Shown here: piece after piece, positions 32,156 through 42,214 of the stretch | Layout of the letters: every line of letters starts with the position of its first letter | Numbering within the stretch: position 1 is the first letter of the stretch | DNA from: Pseudoxanthomonas composti | GTDB taxonomy: Bacteria > Pseudomonadota > Gammaproteobacteria > Xanthomonadales > Xanthomonadaceae | DNA length: 64,000 nucleotides | Reading direction: 5' to 3' | NCBI RefSeq assembly: GCF_004122095.1 | Contig: NZ_SAWZ01000007.1 | Coordinates: forward strand, 124,001 to 188,000 | The notes under the pieces: model-generated | Databases searched by the model: none | The model's input: the letters and a program-made list of their open reading frames with translations, nothing else | Told to the model about the DNA's origin: nothing | Position numbers and translations under genes: made by a program

Positions 32156-33001
32156 CTATTTGCGCGGACGACGGCGGTCCTGCACGTGTTCGATCCCGGT
32201 CTTGGCCAGCAGCGTCACCAGCCCCAGCAGGGCCAGCAGCGAGGACACGGCGAAGGCCGCGGTGAAGTCGTACTCGTTGTACAGGACCTCCACGTGCAGC
32301 GGCATGGTATTGGTCAGCCCGCGGATGTGGCCGGACACCACCGACACCGCGCCGAACTCGCCCATCGCCCGCGCATTGCACAGCAGCACGCCGTACAGCA
32401 GGCTCCAGCGGATCGAGGGCAGGGTCACGTGCCAGAACGTGGCCCAGCCACCGGCGCCCAGGGTGAAGGCGGCCAGCTCCGGGTCGGTGTTCTGCTCCTG
32501 CATGAAGGCGATCAGCTCGCGCGCCACGAACGGAAAGGTCACGAACAGCGTGGCCAGCACGATGCCCGGCACGGCGAACACCACCTTCCAGCCGGTCGTG
32601 GCCAGCAGCGGCGCGAACCAGCCCTGGGTGCCGAACAACAGCACCAGCAGCAGGCCAGCCACCACCGGCGAGACCGAGAACGGCAGGTCGATCAGCGTCA
32701 CCAGCAGCGACTTGCCGCGAAAGGTGAAGCGCGACAGCGCCCAGCCGGCGACCACGCCGAACACCACGTTCAGCGGGACGGCGATGGCCGCCACGATCAA
32801 GGTCAGGCGGATCGCCGCGCGCGCATCCTCGCTGGTGAGGGCGGCCACGAAGGTGTCCCAGCCACCGGCCAGGGCCTGGCGGAACACCAGCACCAGCGGC
32901 AGGCCCAGGAACACCAGCAGGAACAGCACCACCAGCCCGATCAGGCTGCGACGCAGCCACGGCGGGTCGTTGAGCGCGGGCGTGTCGTCGTAGCCGCCCA
33001 T
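32156..33001 (-). CDS. cysW: Sulfate-type ABC transporter permease CysW
   Basis: A 281-residue inner-membrane permease with six hydrophobic segments and the MetI-like EAA-type loop (NARAMGEFGAVSVVSGHIRG). The motif EFGAVSVVSG is typical of CysW. It pairs with CysT to form the pore. One base separates its ATG from the cysT stop. It uses a plain ATG start at 33001. Confidence 0.93.
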   Translation of the reverse strand: MGGYDDTPALNDPPWLRRSLIGLVVLFLLVFLGLPLVLVFRQALAGGWDTFVAALTSEDARAAIRLTLIVAAIAVPLNVVFGVVAGWALSRFTFRGKSLLVTLIDLPFSVSPVVAGLLLVLLFGTQGWFAPLLATTGWKVVFAVPGIVLATLFVTFPFVARELIAFMQEQNTDPELAAFTLGAGGWATFWHVTLPSIRWSLLYGVLLCNARAMGEFGAVSVVSGHIRGLTNTMPLHVEVLYNEYDFTAAFAVSSLLALLGLVTLLAKTGIEHVQDRRRPRK

Positions 33002-33002
33002 G

Positions 33003-33914
33003 TCAGTGCGCGCCCCCGGGGCGATGGCCGCTCCAACGCTGGGCCAGGTTGATCAGCAGCAGCATCACGAAGGAGATCACCAGCATCGCCACGGCCAGCA
33101 CCGTGGCCCCGGCGTAGTCGTACTGCTCCAGGTGCACCACGATCAGCAGTGGCGCGATCTCCGACACCATGGGGATGTTGCCGGCGATGAAGATCACCGA
33201 ACCGTACTCGCCGATCGCGCGCGAGAAGGACAGGGTGAAGCCGGTCAGCGCGGCCGGCAGCAGCTGGCGGATCACCACCCAGCGCACCACCTGGGCGCGG
33301 CTGGCGCCGAGCGTGGCGGCGGCCTCTTCCAGGGCCGGATCCAAGTCCTGCAGCGCCGGCTGCACCGTGCGCACCACGAAGGGCAGGCCGACGAACACCA
33401 GCGCCACCAGAATCCCGACCGGCTTGAACGCCACATCCAGGCCCAGCGCGGCCAGCGGCGCGCCCAGCCAGCCGCTGGGCGCGTACAGCGTGGCCAGCGC
33501 GATACCGGCCACGGCGGTGGGCAGGGCGAACGGCAGGTCGATCATCGCATCGAGGATGCGCCTGCCCGGGAATCGATAACGCACCATCACCCACGCGGTC
33601 AGGGTGCCGAACACCAGGTTGATCAGCGCCGCGCCCAGCGACAGCCCGAAGCTGAGCTTGTAGGCGGCCAGCGCGCGCTCGCTGCTGGCGATGCGCCACA
33701 CGTCTTCCCAGGAGAGGCCGGCGACCTTGACCAGGGCCGCGGCGATGGGCAGCACCACGATCAGGCTCAACCAGGTGATGGTGAGCCCAAGGGTGAGCCG
33801 GAAGCCGGGATGCACACGATGGGCGCGCGGGGCGCCGGCGCTGGCTGCGGCGAGGTCGGTGGCGGCGATGCTGTTCAAGGTGTCCGTTTCAGGCAATGGC
33901 GCGTGTGCAGGCAC
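33003..33914 (-). CDS. cysT: Sulfate-type ABC transporter permease CysT
   Basis: A 303-residue permease with six transmembrane helices; DLPFALPTAVAGIALATLY and FSRAIGEYGSVIFIAGNIP are the CysT/U signatures. The start is a GTG at 33914 without a clear Shine-Dalgarno; no later Met exists before the first helix, so the true start is uncertain by up to about 15 codons. It is separated from sbp by 66 bp that contain a palindrome (33931-33958). Confidence 0.9.
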   Translation of the reverse strand: MPAHAPLPETDTLNSIAATDLAAASAGAPRAHRVHPGFRLTLGLTITWLSLIVVLPIAAALVKVAGLSWEDVWRIASSERALAAYKLSFGLSLGAALINLVFGTLTAWVMVRYRFPGRRILDAMIDLPFALPTAVAGIALATLYAPSGWLGAPLAALGLDVAFKPVGILVALVFVGLPFVVRTVQPALQDLDPALEEAAATLGASRAQVVRWVVIRQLLPAALTGFTLSFSRAIGEYGSVIFIAGNIPMVSEIAPLLIVVHLEQYDYAGATVLAVAMLVISFVMLLLINLAQRWSGHRPGGAH

Positions 33915-33930
33915 GGGATGCCGGTTGTCC

Positions 33931-33958
33931 CGTCATTTCCGCACAGGCGGGAATGACG
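33931..33958. repeat. CGTCATT palindrome between sbp and cysT
   Basis: CGTCATTTCCGC - ACAG - GCGGGAATGACG, 12-base arms with one G-T pair. Such CGTCATTCC...GGAATGACG palindromes are common dispersed repeats in Proteobacteria. Here it could stabilise the upstream sbp message relative to the permease genes. Confidence 0.7.
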
Positions 33959-33980
33959 TAGTCGACAGCTCCGAGGGCAC

Positions 33981-35096
33981 TCATTGCGCGCGCTGGGCGA
34001 AGATCTTGTCGAACTGGCCACCCTCGGCGAAATGCTCGGCCTGGGCCTGTTTCCAGCCGCCGAACAGCTCGTCGACCGTGAATAGCTCCAGCTTGGGAAA
34101 CTCACTCTCGTGCTTGGCCAGGATTTCGGCGTTGCGCGGGCGGAAGTGATGCTTGGCTGCCAGTTCCTGGCCCTCGGGCGTGTAGAGGTACTCCAGGTAC
34201 TCCCGCGCCAGCGCCTGCGTGCCGTGCTGCTTGGCGACCTTGTCCACCACCGCCACGGTCGGCTCGGCCAGCACGCTGGTGGTCGGGCGCACGATCTCGT
34301 ACTTGTCGCTGCCGAACTCCTGCAGCACCAGCAGTGCCTCGTTCTCCCAGGCCAGCAGCACATCGCCGATGCCGCGCTGGACGAAGGTGGTGGTGGCACC
34401 ACGCGCACCGGTATCCAGCACCGGCACCGACTTGAACAGCTTGGTCATGTAGGCCTGCGCATCGGCCTGGCTGCCGCCCCGCTTGAGCACCGAGCCCCAG
34501 GCGGCCAGGTAGTTCCAGCGCGCGCCACCGGAGGTCTTCGGGTTCGGGGTGACCACCGCCACGCCATCGCGGCCCAGGTCGGTCCAGTCATGGATGTTCT
34601 TGGGGTTGCCACGGCGCACCACGAACACCACGGTGGAGGTGTAAGGCGCGCTGTTGTCCGGCAGCTTGGACTGCCAGCCGGCATCGATCAGGCCATGCTC
34701 GACCAGCGCATCCACGTCCGAGGCCAGCGCCAGGGTCACCACATCCGCTTCCAGCCCGTCGATCACCGAACGCGCCTGCTTACCCGAGCCGCCGTGGGAC
34801 ATGCGCACCGTCGGCGCGCTGCCGTGCTCGGCTTGGTAGTGTCCGGCGAAAGCCTTGTTGAAGTCGGCGTAGAACTCGCGCGTGGGGTCGTAGCTGACGT
34901 TGAGCAGGGTGGTCTTGCCGGCGGCCGCGGCATCGGACTTGCCGGCCTCTCCCGAGGCGGGCTTGCCGCCGCCGCAGGCGGCCAACAGGGCGGTCAGGCC
35001 GGCGCCCAGCGCGATGGCGCTAAGGCGACGCCACGGGCGAGGCGTGAGCAGGGCCTGCGCAGGGGCCGGCGCGCGGCGGATCTTCAAAGCGGTCAT
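33981..35096 (-). CDS. sbp: Sulfate-type ABC transporter substrate-binding lipoprotein
   Basis: A 371-residue protein. The N terminus is long, with a lipobox LLAAC (Cys41), so it should be a lipid-anchored binding protein. The mature part has the Sbp/CysP signature [17 protein letters not shown] and the ligand-site region [19 protein letters not shown]. Family members bind sulfate or thiosulfate. Its ATG overlaps the cysA stop by 4 bp. A sulfate ligand is likely but related oxyanions such as molybdate-like or chromate cannot be excluded. Confidence 0.92.
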   Translation of the reverse strand: MTALKIRRAPAPAQALLTPRPWRRLSAIALGAGLTALLAACGGGKPASGEAGKSDAAAAGKTTLLNVSYDPTREFYADFNKAFAGHYQAEHGSAPTVRMSHGGSGKQARSVIDGLEADVVTLALASDVDALVEHGLIDAGWQSKLPDNSAPYTSTVVFVVRRGNPKNIHDWTDLGRDGVAVVTPNPKTSGGARWNYLAAWGSVLKRGGSQADAQAYMTKLFKSVPVLDTGARGATTTFVQRGIGDVLLAWENEALLVLQEFGSDKYEIVRPTTSVLAEPTVAVVDKVAKQHGTQALAREYLEYLYTPEGQELAAKHHFRPRNAEILAKHESEFPKLELFTVDELFGGWKQAQAEHFAEGGQFDKIFAQRAQ

Positions 35097-37024
35097 GGGG
35101 CATTCCTGTCGGCAAGGGCCGCTGCGGCGGCAGGTGGCGGGGCGGCGCGCCCATGCAGGGCGCTGCTGGTGGGCGCAAGGCCCAGGTCGGCTTCGTCCGG
35201 CTGCACGATCAGCCAGGTCCAGCGCCCGGCCAGGGCCTTGAGCCAGGTCTGCTGGCGCGGCCCCAGCCCCGCGCGCGGACCGAGGTCCAGCACGGTCAGC
35301 GCGGCGGTGGCATCCAGGTGCGGACGCACCTGCGCATCGGGGTCGACCGGCACCGGGGTGGCGGCGCCGACGGTGGTGAAAGGAATGCGGCGCAGGGTCA
35401 GCGCATCGCGCCAGCGCTGCGGCGGCTGGTGCGGCTGCAGCGGCAGGCGACCGTCCAGGTCGCGCACCTCCGCGCGCGCGCCCAGTTCCTCGGCGATCTC
35501 GGCCGGCAGCTCCAGGTCGGGCTGGCCGCTGGCGAAGGCGCGCAGCAGCATCGACCAATGCCCGCCTTCCTGCAGGGGATCGCCCTCGCTGCCGGCCAGC
35601 AGCACGTGGCGCAGGTCGCGTTCGGCCAGCAGCTCCAGCAGGCGCGGGTCCTGGCCCAGGCTGCCGGGGAACACCACCAGGTCGTAGCGCTCCCCGTCCA
35701 GGTGCGCGCGCACGGCCTGCCACAGGTCCAGGTCCATGGACTGGTTGTCCACCAGTTTCAGGTCGCCGGCGAAGGACTGGCGGAACTGCTCCAGCGGCTG
35801 CCGCAGCTGGCCATCGCGCACCGCGCCGCCCAGCAGGGTGATCAAGGCATGGCTGCGCTCGCCCCAGCGCAGCAGCGAGGTGGTCAGCGCGCGGCCTTCT
35901 CGGTCGCCCTCGGCCAGCACCAGCACCCGCAGGTTGGGCTGGGACACCGCGTGCAGCGCGCGCGCGGACACCGAGACGCGGTCGCCCGGCTGCAGCGGCA
36001 GCAGGCGCGCTTCCTCGATCGAGCGCAGCGCTTCGAGGTGATAGCGGCGCCCGCCCACCTCCGGCTGCTGGGCGTGGATGGCGTCCAGCTCCAGGTAGAC
36101 GCGCTCGCTGGCGCCCAGGTACTCGGCGCGCTTGACCAGCGCCTCGCGCACGAAATGCCCGGGGGCCGATTCCGGATCGCGGTCCGGCTCGTCCAGCCAG
36201 ATTTCCTCCGGGCGCAGCAACACCTTGACCCGCTGCGGGATGGCATTGGCCGCGGCCGGGTCGCCTTCCAGGCGCACCCGCACGCCTGCCGGGGTCAGCT
36301 CGCCCGGCAACAGGTTGGCGCGGCCGACGAAGCTGGCCACGAACTCGGTCTGCGGGGCGCGGTACAGCTGCTGCGGCCGGCCCTGCTCCAGCAGGCGGCC
36401 GCGGTGCAGCACCATGATGCGGTCGGCCACGGAGAAGGCTTCCTCCTGGTCGTGGGTCACGAACACCGCGGTGGTGCCGATGCGCTTGAGCACCTCGCGC
36501 AGGCCCTGGCGCAGGTCCTGCCGGATGCGCGCGTCCAGCGCGCCGAAGGGCTCGTCCAGCAGCAGCAGGCGCGGCTGGTGTGCCAGCGCGCGCGCCAGGG
36601 CGGTGCGCTGACGCTGACCGCCGGAGAGCTGGCCCGGATACTTGCGGGCACTGCCGCCCAGGCCGACCAGCTCCAGCAGCTCGTCGCGGCGGCGCTGGCG
36701 GGTGGCGCGGTCGACCTTGCGCACGCGCAGGGCGAACTCGACGTTGTCGGCCACCGTCAGATGCTCGAACAGCGCGTAGTTCTGGAACACGAACCCCAGG
36801 TCGCGGGCCCGCGGCGGCAGCGCGGTGACGTCCTGCTCGTCCACCCGCACCCGTCCGCTCTCGGCACCGGCCAGCCCGGCGATGACCCGCAGGATCGTGC
36901 TCTTGCCGCTCCCGGACGGACCCAGCAGGGCGACCAGCTCGCCATCGTCCACCCGGAAACTCACGTCGTGGACCACCGCGCGGCCGCCGTAGCGCTTGGT
37001 CAGGTGGGACACCTCGAGGGACAT
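35093..37024 (-). CDS. cysA: Sulfate-type ABC ATPase CysA with a long C-terminal extension
   Basis: 643 residues; ordinary CysA has about 340-370. Residues 1-235 form the ATPase: Walker [10 protein letters not shown] (35-43), signature LSGGQ (133-137), Walker [10 protein letters not shown] and the switch VTHDQEEA. Residues about 240-360 form the usual TOBE-like part. The extra 280 residues (about 365-643) contain alternating strand/helix units such as [20 protein letters not shown] and [20 protein letters not shown], reminiscent of a Usp-like Rossmann fold, and end in a disordered Ala/Pro tail. First gene of the operon, overlapping sbp by 4 bp. Confidence 0.9.
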   Translation of the reverse strand: MSLEVSHLTKRYGGRAVVHDVSFRVDDGELVALLGPSGSGKSTILRVIAGLAGAESGRVRVDEQDVTALPPRARDLGFVFQNYALFEHLTVADNVEFALRVRKVDRATRQRRRDELLELVGLGGSARKYPGQLSGGQRQRTALARALAHQPRLLLLDEPFGALDARIRQDLRQGLREVLKRIGTTAVFVTHDQEEAFSVADRIMVLHRGRLLEQGRPQQLYRAPQTEFVASFVGRANLLPGELTPAGVRVRLEGDPAAANAIPQRVKVLLRPEEIWLDEPDRDPESAPGHFVREALVKRAEYLGASERVYLELDAIHAQQPEVGGRRYHLEALRSIEEARLLPLQPGDRVSVSARALHAVSQPNLRVLVLAEGDREGRALTTSLLRWGERSHALITLLGGAVRDGQLRQPLEQFRQSFAGDLKLVDNQSMDLDLWQAVRAHLDGERYDLVVFPGSLGQDPRLLELLAERDLRHVLLAGSEGDPLQEGGHWSMLLRAFASGQPDLELPAEIAEELGARAEVRDLDGRLPLQPHQPPQRWRDALTLRRIPFTTVGAATPVPVDPDAQVRPHLDATAALTVLDLGPRAGLGPRQQTWLKALAGRWTWLIVQPDEADLGLAPTSSALHGRAAPPPAAAAALADRNAP

Positions 37025-37221
37025 CGAACGATCCGCAATGGCACGGGGCTGCCCACTGTCGTGGGCGGTGGTGACATCGTCAGTTCCGGGCCGGTTATGG
37101 CGCGGTTACGGCACCCCAGGCCTTGCCATCGCCATTGCGCATGGCCGCCATGCGCCAGACCCGCCTTCACGCCCTTCCGCGGCGGCCCCGATAATGGCCG
37201 CCTCTGGAAGATCCCGCACAC

Positions 37222-39441
37222 ATGGCCCGCTTCGATTCCCGCCTGAACCAGCTCTGGGCACACGAGAAGGCCAGCTATGGCCTGCGGGTGTTCATCGCCC
37301 TGGCCGTGGCGATGGGCGTGTGCTGGCAGCAGGGCCAGCTGCTGGCATTGCCGCCGCTGTTCCTGGGCACGATCGCCGCGGCCATCGCCGAGACCGACGA
37401 CAACTGGCTGGGCCGGACCAAGGCCGTGCTGCTGTCGATGCTGTGCTTCTGCATCGCCGCGGTGGTGGTGCAGTGGCTGTTCCCCTATCCGGCGGTGTTC
37501 GTGCCGGTGATGGCGGTGGCCACCTTCTCCATCTGGCTGATCGGCGCCCTGGGCGAGCGCTATGCCTCCATCGCCATGGCCACCGTGTCCCTGGCCATCT
37601 ACGCGATGCTGGGGCTGGACCATCACCCGGCCGACAGCGCCGAGCCGTCCTGGCATGCCACCGCCCTGCTGCTGGTGGGCGCGGGCTGGTACAGCCTGCT
37701 TTCGATCCTATGGACGGCGCTGTTCGCCAATCGCCCGGTGCGCGAGCGCCTGGCGCGCCTGTTCCTCGAGCTCGGCCTGTTCCTGAAGTACAAGGCCGAC
37801 CTGTTCGAGCCCGTCCGCCAGATCGACGAGCATCCGCGCCGGCTCAAGCTGGCCCAGCAGAACGCGCGGGTGGTGGAGGCGCTCAATGCGGCCAAGGCGG
37901 CGATCCTCTCGCGCTTTGGCCGCTCCGGCCGCCCCGGCGTGCAGTCGGGCCTGTACTTCCGGCTGTACTACATGGCGCAGGACTTCCATGAGCGCGCCAG
38001 CTCCTCGCACTACCCCTATCACGAGCTGACCGACGCCTTCTTCCACAGCGACGTGCTGTACCGCTGCCAGCGCCTGCTGGCCCTGCAGGGCAAGGCCTGC
38101 GCGGCGCTGGGCGAAGCCATCCGCCTGCGCACGCCCTTCCAGTACGGCGAGCAAAGCCGGCAGGCCACGGCCGACCTGCGCGAGTCGTTGGCGTTCCTGC
38201 GCGCGCAGGACAACCCGGGCTGGAACCGCCTGCTGGGTTCGCTGGAGCTGCTGGGCGTGAACCTGCAATCGATCGAGCGGCGCCTGTCCGAGGCGGCCGA
38301 GTCGGACAGCACCCTGGACAACATCGACACCCGCCTGCGCGACTCCTCGCCGCACTCGCTGCGCGAAATGGCCGTGCGCATCGGCCAGCAGTTCAGTCTG
38401 AAATCGGTGCTGTTCCGCCATGGCCTGCGCATGGCCATCGCCCTGGTGGTCGGCTACGCGGTGATGGTCTCGCTGCATGCCGACCATGGCTACTGGATCC
38501 TGCTGACCATCGCCTTCACCTGCCGACCCAACTACGGCGCCACCCGGCTGCGGCTGGCACAGCGCATCGCTGGCACGCTGGTGGGCGTGGGTTTCACCTG
38601 GGCGTTCATGCAGCTGTTCCCGGCCACCGAACTGCAGCTGCTGCTGGCCTTCGCCGCGGCGCTGCTGTTCTTCGTCACCCGCACCGACCGCTACATGATC
38701 GCCACCGCGGCGATCACGGTGATGGCGCTGCTGTGCTTCAACCTGCTCGGCGACGGCTTCCTGCTGCTGTGGCCGCGCCTGCTCGACACGCTGATCGGCT
38801 GCGCCATCGCCGCGGCGGCCGCCTTTCTGATCCTGCCCGAATGGCAGGGCCGTCGCCTGCACCTGGTGATGGCCAACGTGCTCGATGCCTGCGCGCGCTA
38901 CCTGGATGAGGTGCTGGCGCACTACCGCGAAAGCGGGCGCGACGATCTGGGCTACCGCGTGGCCCGCCGCGACATGCACAACGCCGATGCCGCCCTGTCG
39001 GCCGCGCTGTCCAACATGGTGCGTGAGCCAGGCTACAAGCGCCGCAACCTGGACGCCGGTTTCCGCTTCCTGGCCCTGTCCAACACCTTGCTCAGCTACC
39101 TGTCCGCGCTGGGCGCGCACCGCGCGCAACTGTCCGAGCATGCCGACGACGCGCTCATCGCCGCGGCCGGGCAGCGCCTGCGCCAGGGCCTGCAGGCCAT
39201 CACCCAGGCGCTGAACGCCCGGACCGCCGCGGCCGGCACGGCCGCCGAGGACGACGCGCTGGCCGATGTACTGGAACAGATGCCCGCGGACATCGACGAG
39301 AAGCGCCGCCTGCTGCGCACGCAGCTGTCCCTGGCCCTGCGTCTGCTGCCGCGCCTGCGTGCGGCCGCCGATGCGGTTACCACCGGCACCGGCGCCGAGC
39401 CCGATGCGCGCGGGGATCGCGCTGCGCCATCGGTCGGCTAG
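37222..39441 (+). CDS. FUSC-family membrane protein, YccS-like
   Basis: A 739-residue protein with two blocks of hydrophobic helices (about 15-170 and 400-540), the FUSC/YccS layout, each followed by a cytoplasmic helical part. The N terminus is typical (LRVFIALAVAMGVCWQQ) and the second block has YWILLTIAFTCRPNYGATRL. These proteins resemble fusaric-acid and aromatic-acid effluxers; the real substrate of YccS is unknown. Divergent from cysA across 197 bp in which no regulatory site stands out. Confidence 0.87.
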   Translation: MARFDSRLNQLWAHEKASYGLRVFIALAVAMGVCWQQGQLLALPPLFLGTIAAAIAETDDNWLGRTKAVLLSMLCFCIAAVVVQWLFPYPAVFVPVMAVATFSIWLIGALGERYASIAMATVSLAIYAMLGLDHHPADSAEPSWHATALLLVGAGWYSLLSILWTALFANRPVRERLARLFLELGLFLKYKADLFEPVRQIDEHPRRLKLAQQNARVVEALNAAKAAILSRFGRSGRPGVQSGLYFRLYYMAQDFHERASSSHYPYHELTDAFFHSDVLYRCQRLLALQGKACAALGEAIRLRTPFQYGEQSRQATADLRESLAFLRAQDNPGWNRLLGSLELLGVNLQSIERRLSEAAESDSTLDNIDTRLRDSSPHSLREMAVRIGQQFSLKSVLFRHGLRMAIALVVGYAVMVSLHADHGYWILLTIAFTCRPNYGATRLRLAQRIAGTLVGVGFTWAFMQLFPATELQLLLAFAAALLFFVTRTDRYMIATAAITVMALLCFNLLGDGFLLLWPRLLDTLIGCAIAAAAAFLILPEWQGRRLHLVMANVLDACARYLDEVLAHYRESGRDDLGYRVARRDMHNADAALSAALSNMVREPGYKRRNLDAGFRFLALSNTLLSYLSALGAHRAQLSEHADDALIAAAGQRLRQGLQAITQALNARTAAAGTAAEDDALADVLEQMPADIDEKRRLLRTQLSLALRLLPRLRAAADAVTTGTGAEPDARGDRAAPSVG

Positions 39442-39499
39442 GCATCGCGATCTCCCCGGCAGCGGCTCCCGGTGGCCTCGGGCCATCCGCCGCGATGCA

Positions 39500-39787
39500 G
39501 TCCCGGGGGAAAGCCTCTTCGCTGATGAATCGGCTCCAACACATGGAGACTGCGCTGCCCGATGGCAGCAGCGGTACTGAGCACCATGCAGCCTCGTGGG
39601 AGCGGCTTCAGCCGCGAAGAAGCCTTCCCGGTAACGCCCCTTCGCCGATGAATCGGCTCCCACACAGAAAGCTGCGCTCTGCGATGGCAGCAGCGGTACT
39701 GAGCACCATGCATCCTCGTGGGAGCGGCTTCAGCCGCGCAGCAGCTTTACCGGTAATGCCCTTCGCCGATGAATCGGCTCCCACACA
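39500..39787. repeat. REP tandem array before the LplT-like gene
   Basis: Two full units of about 122 bp (about 39546-39668 and 39669-39790) and a partial first unit. Each begins with CTGCGCT...GATGGCAGCAGCGGTACT, then a forward REP (GTGGGAGCGGCTTCAGCCGC) and an inverted partial REP (GATGAATCGGCTCCCACACA). It fills most of the 431-bp gap 39442-39872; no gene is visible. Confidence 0.8.
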
Positions 39788-39872
39788 AGCGCAGGCGCCC
39801 GCCGAGGCCACCGCCCTTGCGTGCCATCGAGGCCAGCCCTAGGCTGCGCGCAGCTTTCGCACGGAACCGCGC

Positions 39873-41762
39873 ATGTCCTCGGGCCACAACCAGTTCGCGC
39901 TGCTCGGGCAGCGCCGCTTCCTGCCATTCTTCGCGGTCCAGTGCTTCGGCGCGCTCAACGACAACGTCTACCGCCAGGCCATCATCGGCCTGTTGTTCTG
40001 GATGGGCATCGACCCGGCCCAGCGCACGCTCTACACCAACCTGGCCCCGGCGCTGTTCATCCTGCCCTACTTCCTGTTTTCGGCCATCGCCGGGCAGATC
40101 GCCGAGAAGCTGGAAAAACAGCGGCTGATCGTGATCACCACGACGATGGAAATCGCGATCATGTCGCTGGCGGCGGTGGGCTTCCTGACCCAGAACATGC
40201 TCGTGCTGCTCATCGCGCTGTTCTGCACCGGCCTGCAGTCCACGCTGTTCGGCCCGGTGAAGTATTCGATCCTGCCTTCGGTGCTCAAGCCCGAGGAGCT
40301 CACCGGCGGCAATGGGCTGGTGGAGATGGGGACCTCGCTGTCGATCCTGGTTGGCATGATCTTCGGCGGGCTGATCTTCCAGCTGGCCGGCACGCACGGG
40401 CCGGTCACCGCGGCCACGGCGGTGATCGCCCTGGCGGTCATCGGCAACCTGGTCTCACGGCTGATCCCGCGCGTGGATGCCGGCGCACCGGAGCTGCCGA
40501 TCAACTGGAACCCCCTGCCCGAGTCGCTGGCGATCATGCGCCTGGCGCGCAAGCAGCTGGCGGTGCGCAACGCCATCCTGGGCGTGTCCTGGTTCTGGTT
40601 CGTCGGCACTGTGCTGACCGCGCAGCTGCCGACCTACGCCGAGGTCAACCTGGGCGGGCAGCCCTCGCTGTACATCTTCGCGCTGGCGCTGTTCTCCATC
40701 GGCACCGGGACCGGCTCGCTGCTGTGCGAAAAATTGTCCGGACGCACGGTGGAGATCGGCCTGGTGCCGCTGGGCGCCTTCGGCATCAGCGCCTTCATGC
40801 TGGACCTGTACTTCGCCCGCCCCGGCGCGGCGCCGCAGACCGGGCTGGCCGTGGCGCAGTTCCTGCAGGCGCCCGGCAGCTGGCGCATCTGCATCGACCT
40901 GGTCGGCATCGGCATGTTCACCGGCTTCTTCGTGGTGCCGCTGTTCGCGCTGATCCAGAGCCGCACGCCGCGCAGTGAACTCTCCCGCGTCATCGCCGGC
41001 GTCAACATCCAGAACTCGTTGTTCATCGTGGTGGCCGCGGTGCTGGGCATCGCCGTGCAGCGCTTCCTGGGCTGGACCATTCCGCAGGTGTTCCTGGCCC
41101 TGACCATCGCCAACGCGCTGGTGGCGATCTGGATCTTCAGCATCGTCCCCGAGTTCCTGATGCGCTTCATGAGCTGGGTGATGGTGCGCGCGCTGTACCG
41201 GCTGCGCCTGCATGGCGTGGAGCAGCACATCCCCGAGGAAGGCCCGGCGCTGATCGTGTGCAACCACGTCAGCTACATGGATGCGCTGATCCTCTCGGCC
41301 GCCATCCCGCGGCCAGTGCGCTTTGTCATGTACTACAAGATCTTCAACATCCCGGTGATGCGCTGGATCTTCCGCAACGCCAAGGCGATCCCGATCGCCG
41401 GTGCGCGCGAGGACCCCGAGCTGATGCGCAAGGCCTTCGAGGAGATCGACGCGGCGCTGGCCAACGGCGATGTGGTGGGCATCTTCCCGGAAGGCGCCCT
41501 GACCAAGGATGGGCAGATCGCCGCCTTCAAGTCCGGCGTGGAGAAGATCCTGGAGCGCCGCCCGGTGCCGGTGGTGCCCATGGCGCTGCGGGGCATGTGG
41601 TCGAGCATGTGGTCGCACCGCGATTCGCGCCTGCGCCGCATGCGCATGCCGCGGCGTTTCCGGGCGCACATCGAGGTCGCGGCCGGTGCGCCCCTGCCGG
41701 CGGACAGCAGCGCGCAAGCGCTGGAAGCGGCGGTCCGCGGCCTGCGCGGGGATGCGGCCTGA
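39873..41762 (+). CDS. LplT-like transporter fused to a lysophospholipid acyltransferase
   Basis: 629 residues. The N-terminal two-thirds (about 1-410) is a twelve-helix MFS transporter like LplT (FGALNDNVYRQAIIG, VKYSILPSVLKPEEL). The C-terminal 190 residues are a PlsC-type acyltransferase with NHVSYMD (the NHxxxxD box) and FPEGALT. In E. coli, LplT flips lysophospholipids inward and Aas re-acylates them; here both are fused, without the acyl-ACP synthetase domain of Aas, so the acyl donor must be supplied otherwise. Inner membrane. Confidence 0.88.
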   Translation: MSSGHNQFALLGQRRFLPFFAVQCFGALNDNVYRQAIIGLLFWMGIDPAQRTLYTNLAPALFILPYFLFSAIAGQIAEKLEKQRLIVITTTMEIAIMSLAAVGFLTQNMLVLLIALFCTGLQSTLFGPVKYSILPSVLKPEELTGGNGLVEMGTSLSILVGMIFGGLIFQLAGTHGPVTAATAVIALAVIGNLVSRLIPRVDAGAPELPINWNPLPESLAIMRLARKQLAVRNAILGVSWFWFVGTVLTAQLPTYAEVNLGGQPSLYIFALALFSIGTGTGSLLCEKLSGRTVEIGLVPLGAFGISAFMLDLYFARPGAAPQTGLAVAQFLQAPGSWRICIDLVGIGMFTGFFVVPLFALIQSRTPRSELSRVIAGVNIQNSLFIVVAAVLGIAVQRFLGWTIPQVFLALTIANALVAIWIFSIVPEFLMRFMSWVMVRALYRLRLHGVEQHIPEEGPALIVCNHVSYMDALILSAAIPRPVRFVMYYKIFNIPVMRWIFRNAKAIPIAGAREDPELMRKAFEEIDAALANGDVVGIFPEGALTKDGQIAAFKSGVEKILERRPVPVVPMALRGMWSSMWSHRDSRLRRMRMPRRFRAHIEVAAGAPLPADSSAQALEAAVRGLRGDAA

Positions 41763-41845
41763 AGCGGGCCGACTGCACAGCGGACACCACAATCCACTAG
41801 ACTCGCCCGCGACATGACGTCACCACCACCCATGGGGAGTTCCAC

Positions 41846-42214
41846 ATGAGCACCATCCCACCGCCGCCCGGCGCCACGCCGCCGCCCTACACCCCGCCGT
41901 CGGCGCCGATCGCCCCCGGTAGCGTGCCCAACCACCTGGCCTGGTCGATCATCTCCACGGTCATCGGCTTCTGCCTGTGCTGCCCGGCGCTCATCACCGG
42001 CATCGTCGCTATCGTCTTCTCCAGCAAGGTCAACTCGCTGCTGGGCCAGGGCGACTTCGATGGCGCCAAGCGCGCCTCGGCCCAGGCCAAGACCTGGTGC
42101 ATCGTCACCACGGCACTGGCCGGCCTCGGCCTGATCATCAACATCATCATGTTCGCCACCGGCGGCATGGCCTCCTATATGGAAACCATGCAGCAGTTCC
42201 AGAACATGCAGTAA
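41846..42214 (+). CDS. CD225/dispanin-like small membrane protein
   Basis: A 122-residue protein. A Pro-rich N terminus leads to two hydrophobic segments; the middle is CD225-like: NHLAWSIISTVIGFCLCCP then GIVAIVFSSKVNSLLGQGDF. Bacterial members of this family have no firm function. GGGGAG precedes the ATG. It overlaps the DUF2752 gene by TAATG. Confidence 0.78.
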   Translation: MSTIPPPPGATPPPYTPPSAPIAPGSVPNHLAWSIISTVIGFCLCCPALITGIVAIVFSSKVNSLLGQGDFDGAKRASAQAKTWCIVTTALAGLGLIINIIMFATGGMASYMETMQQFQNMQ

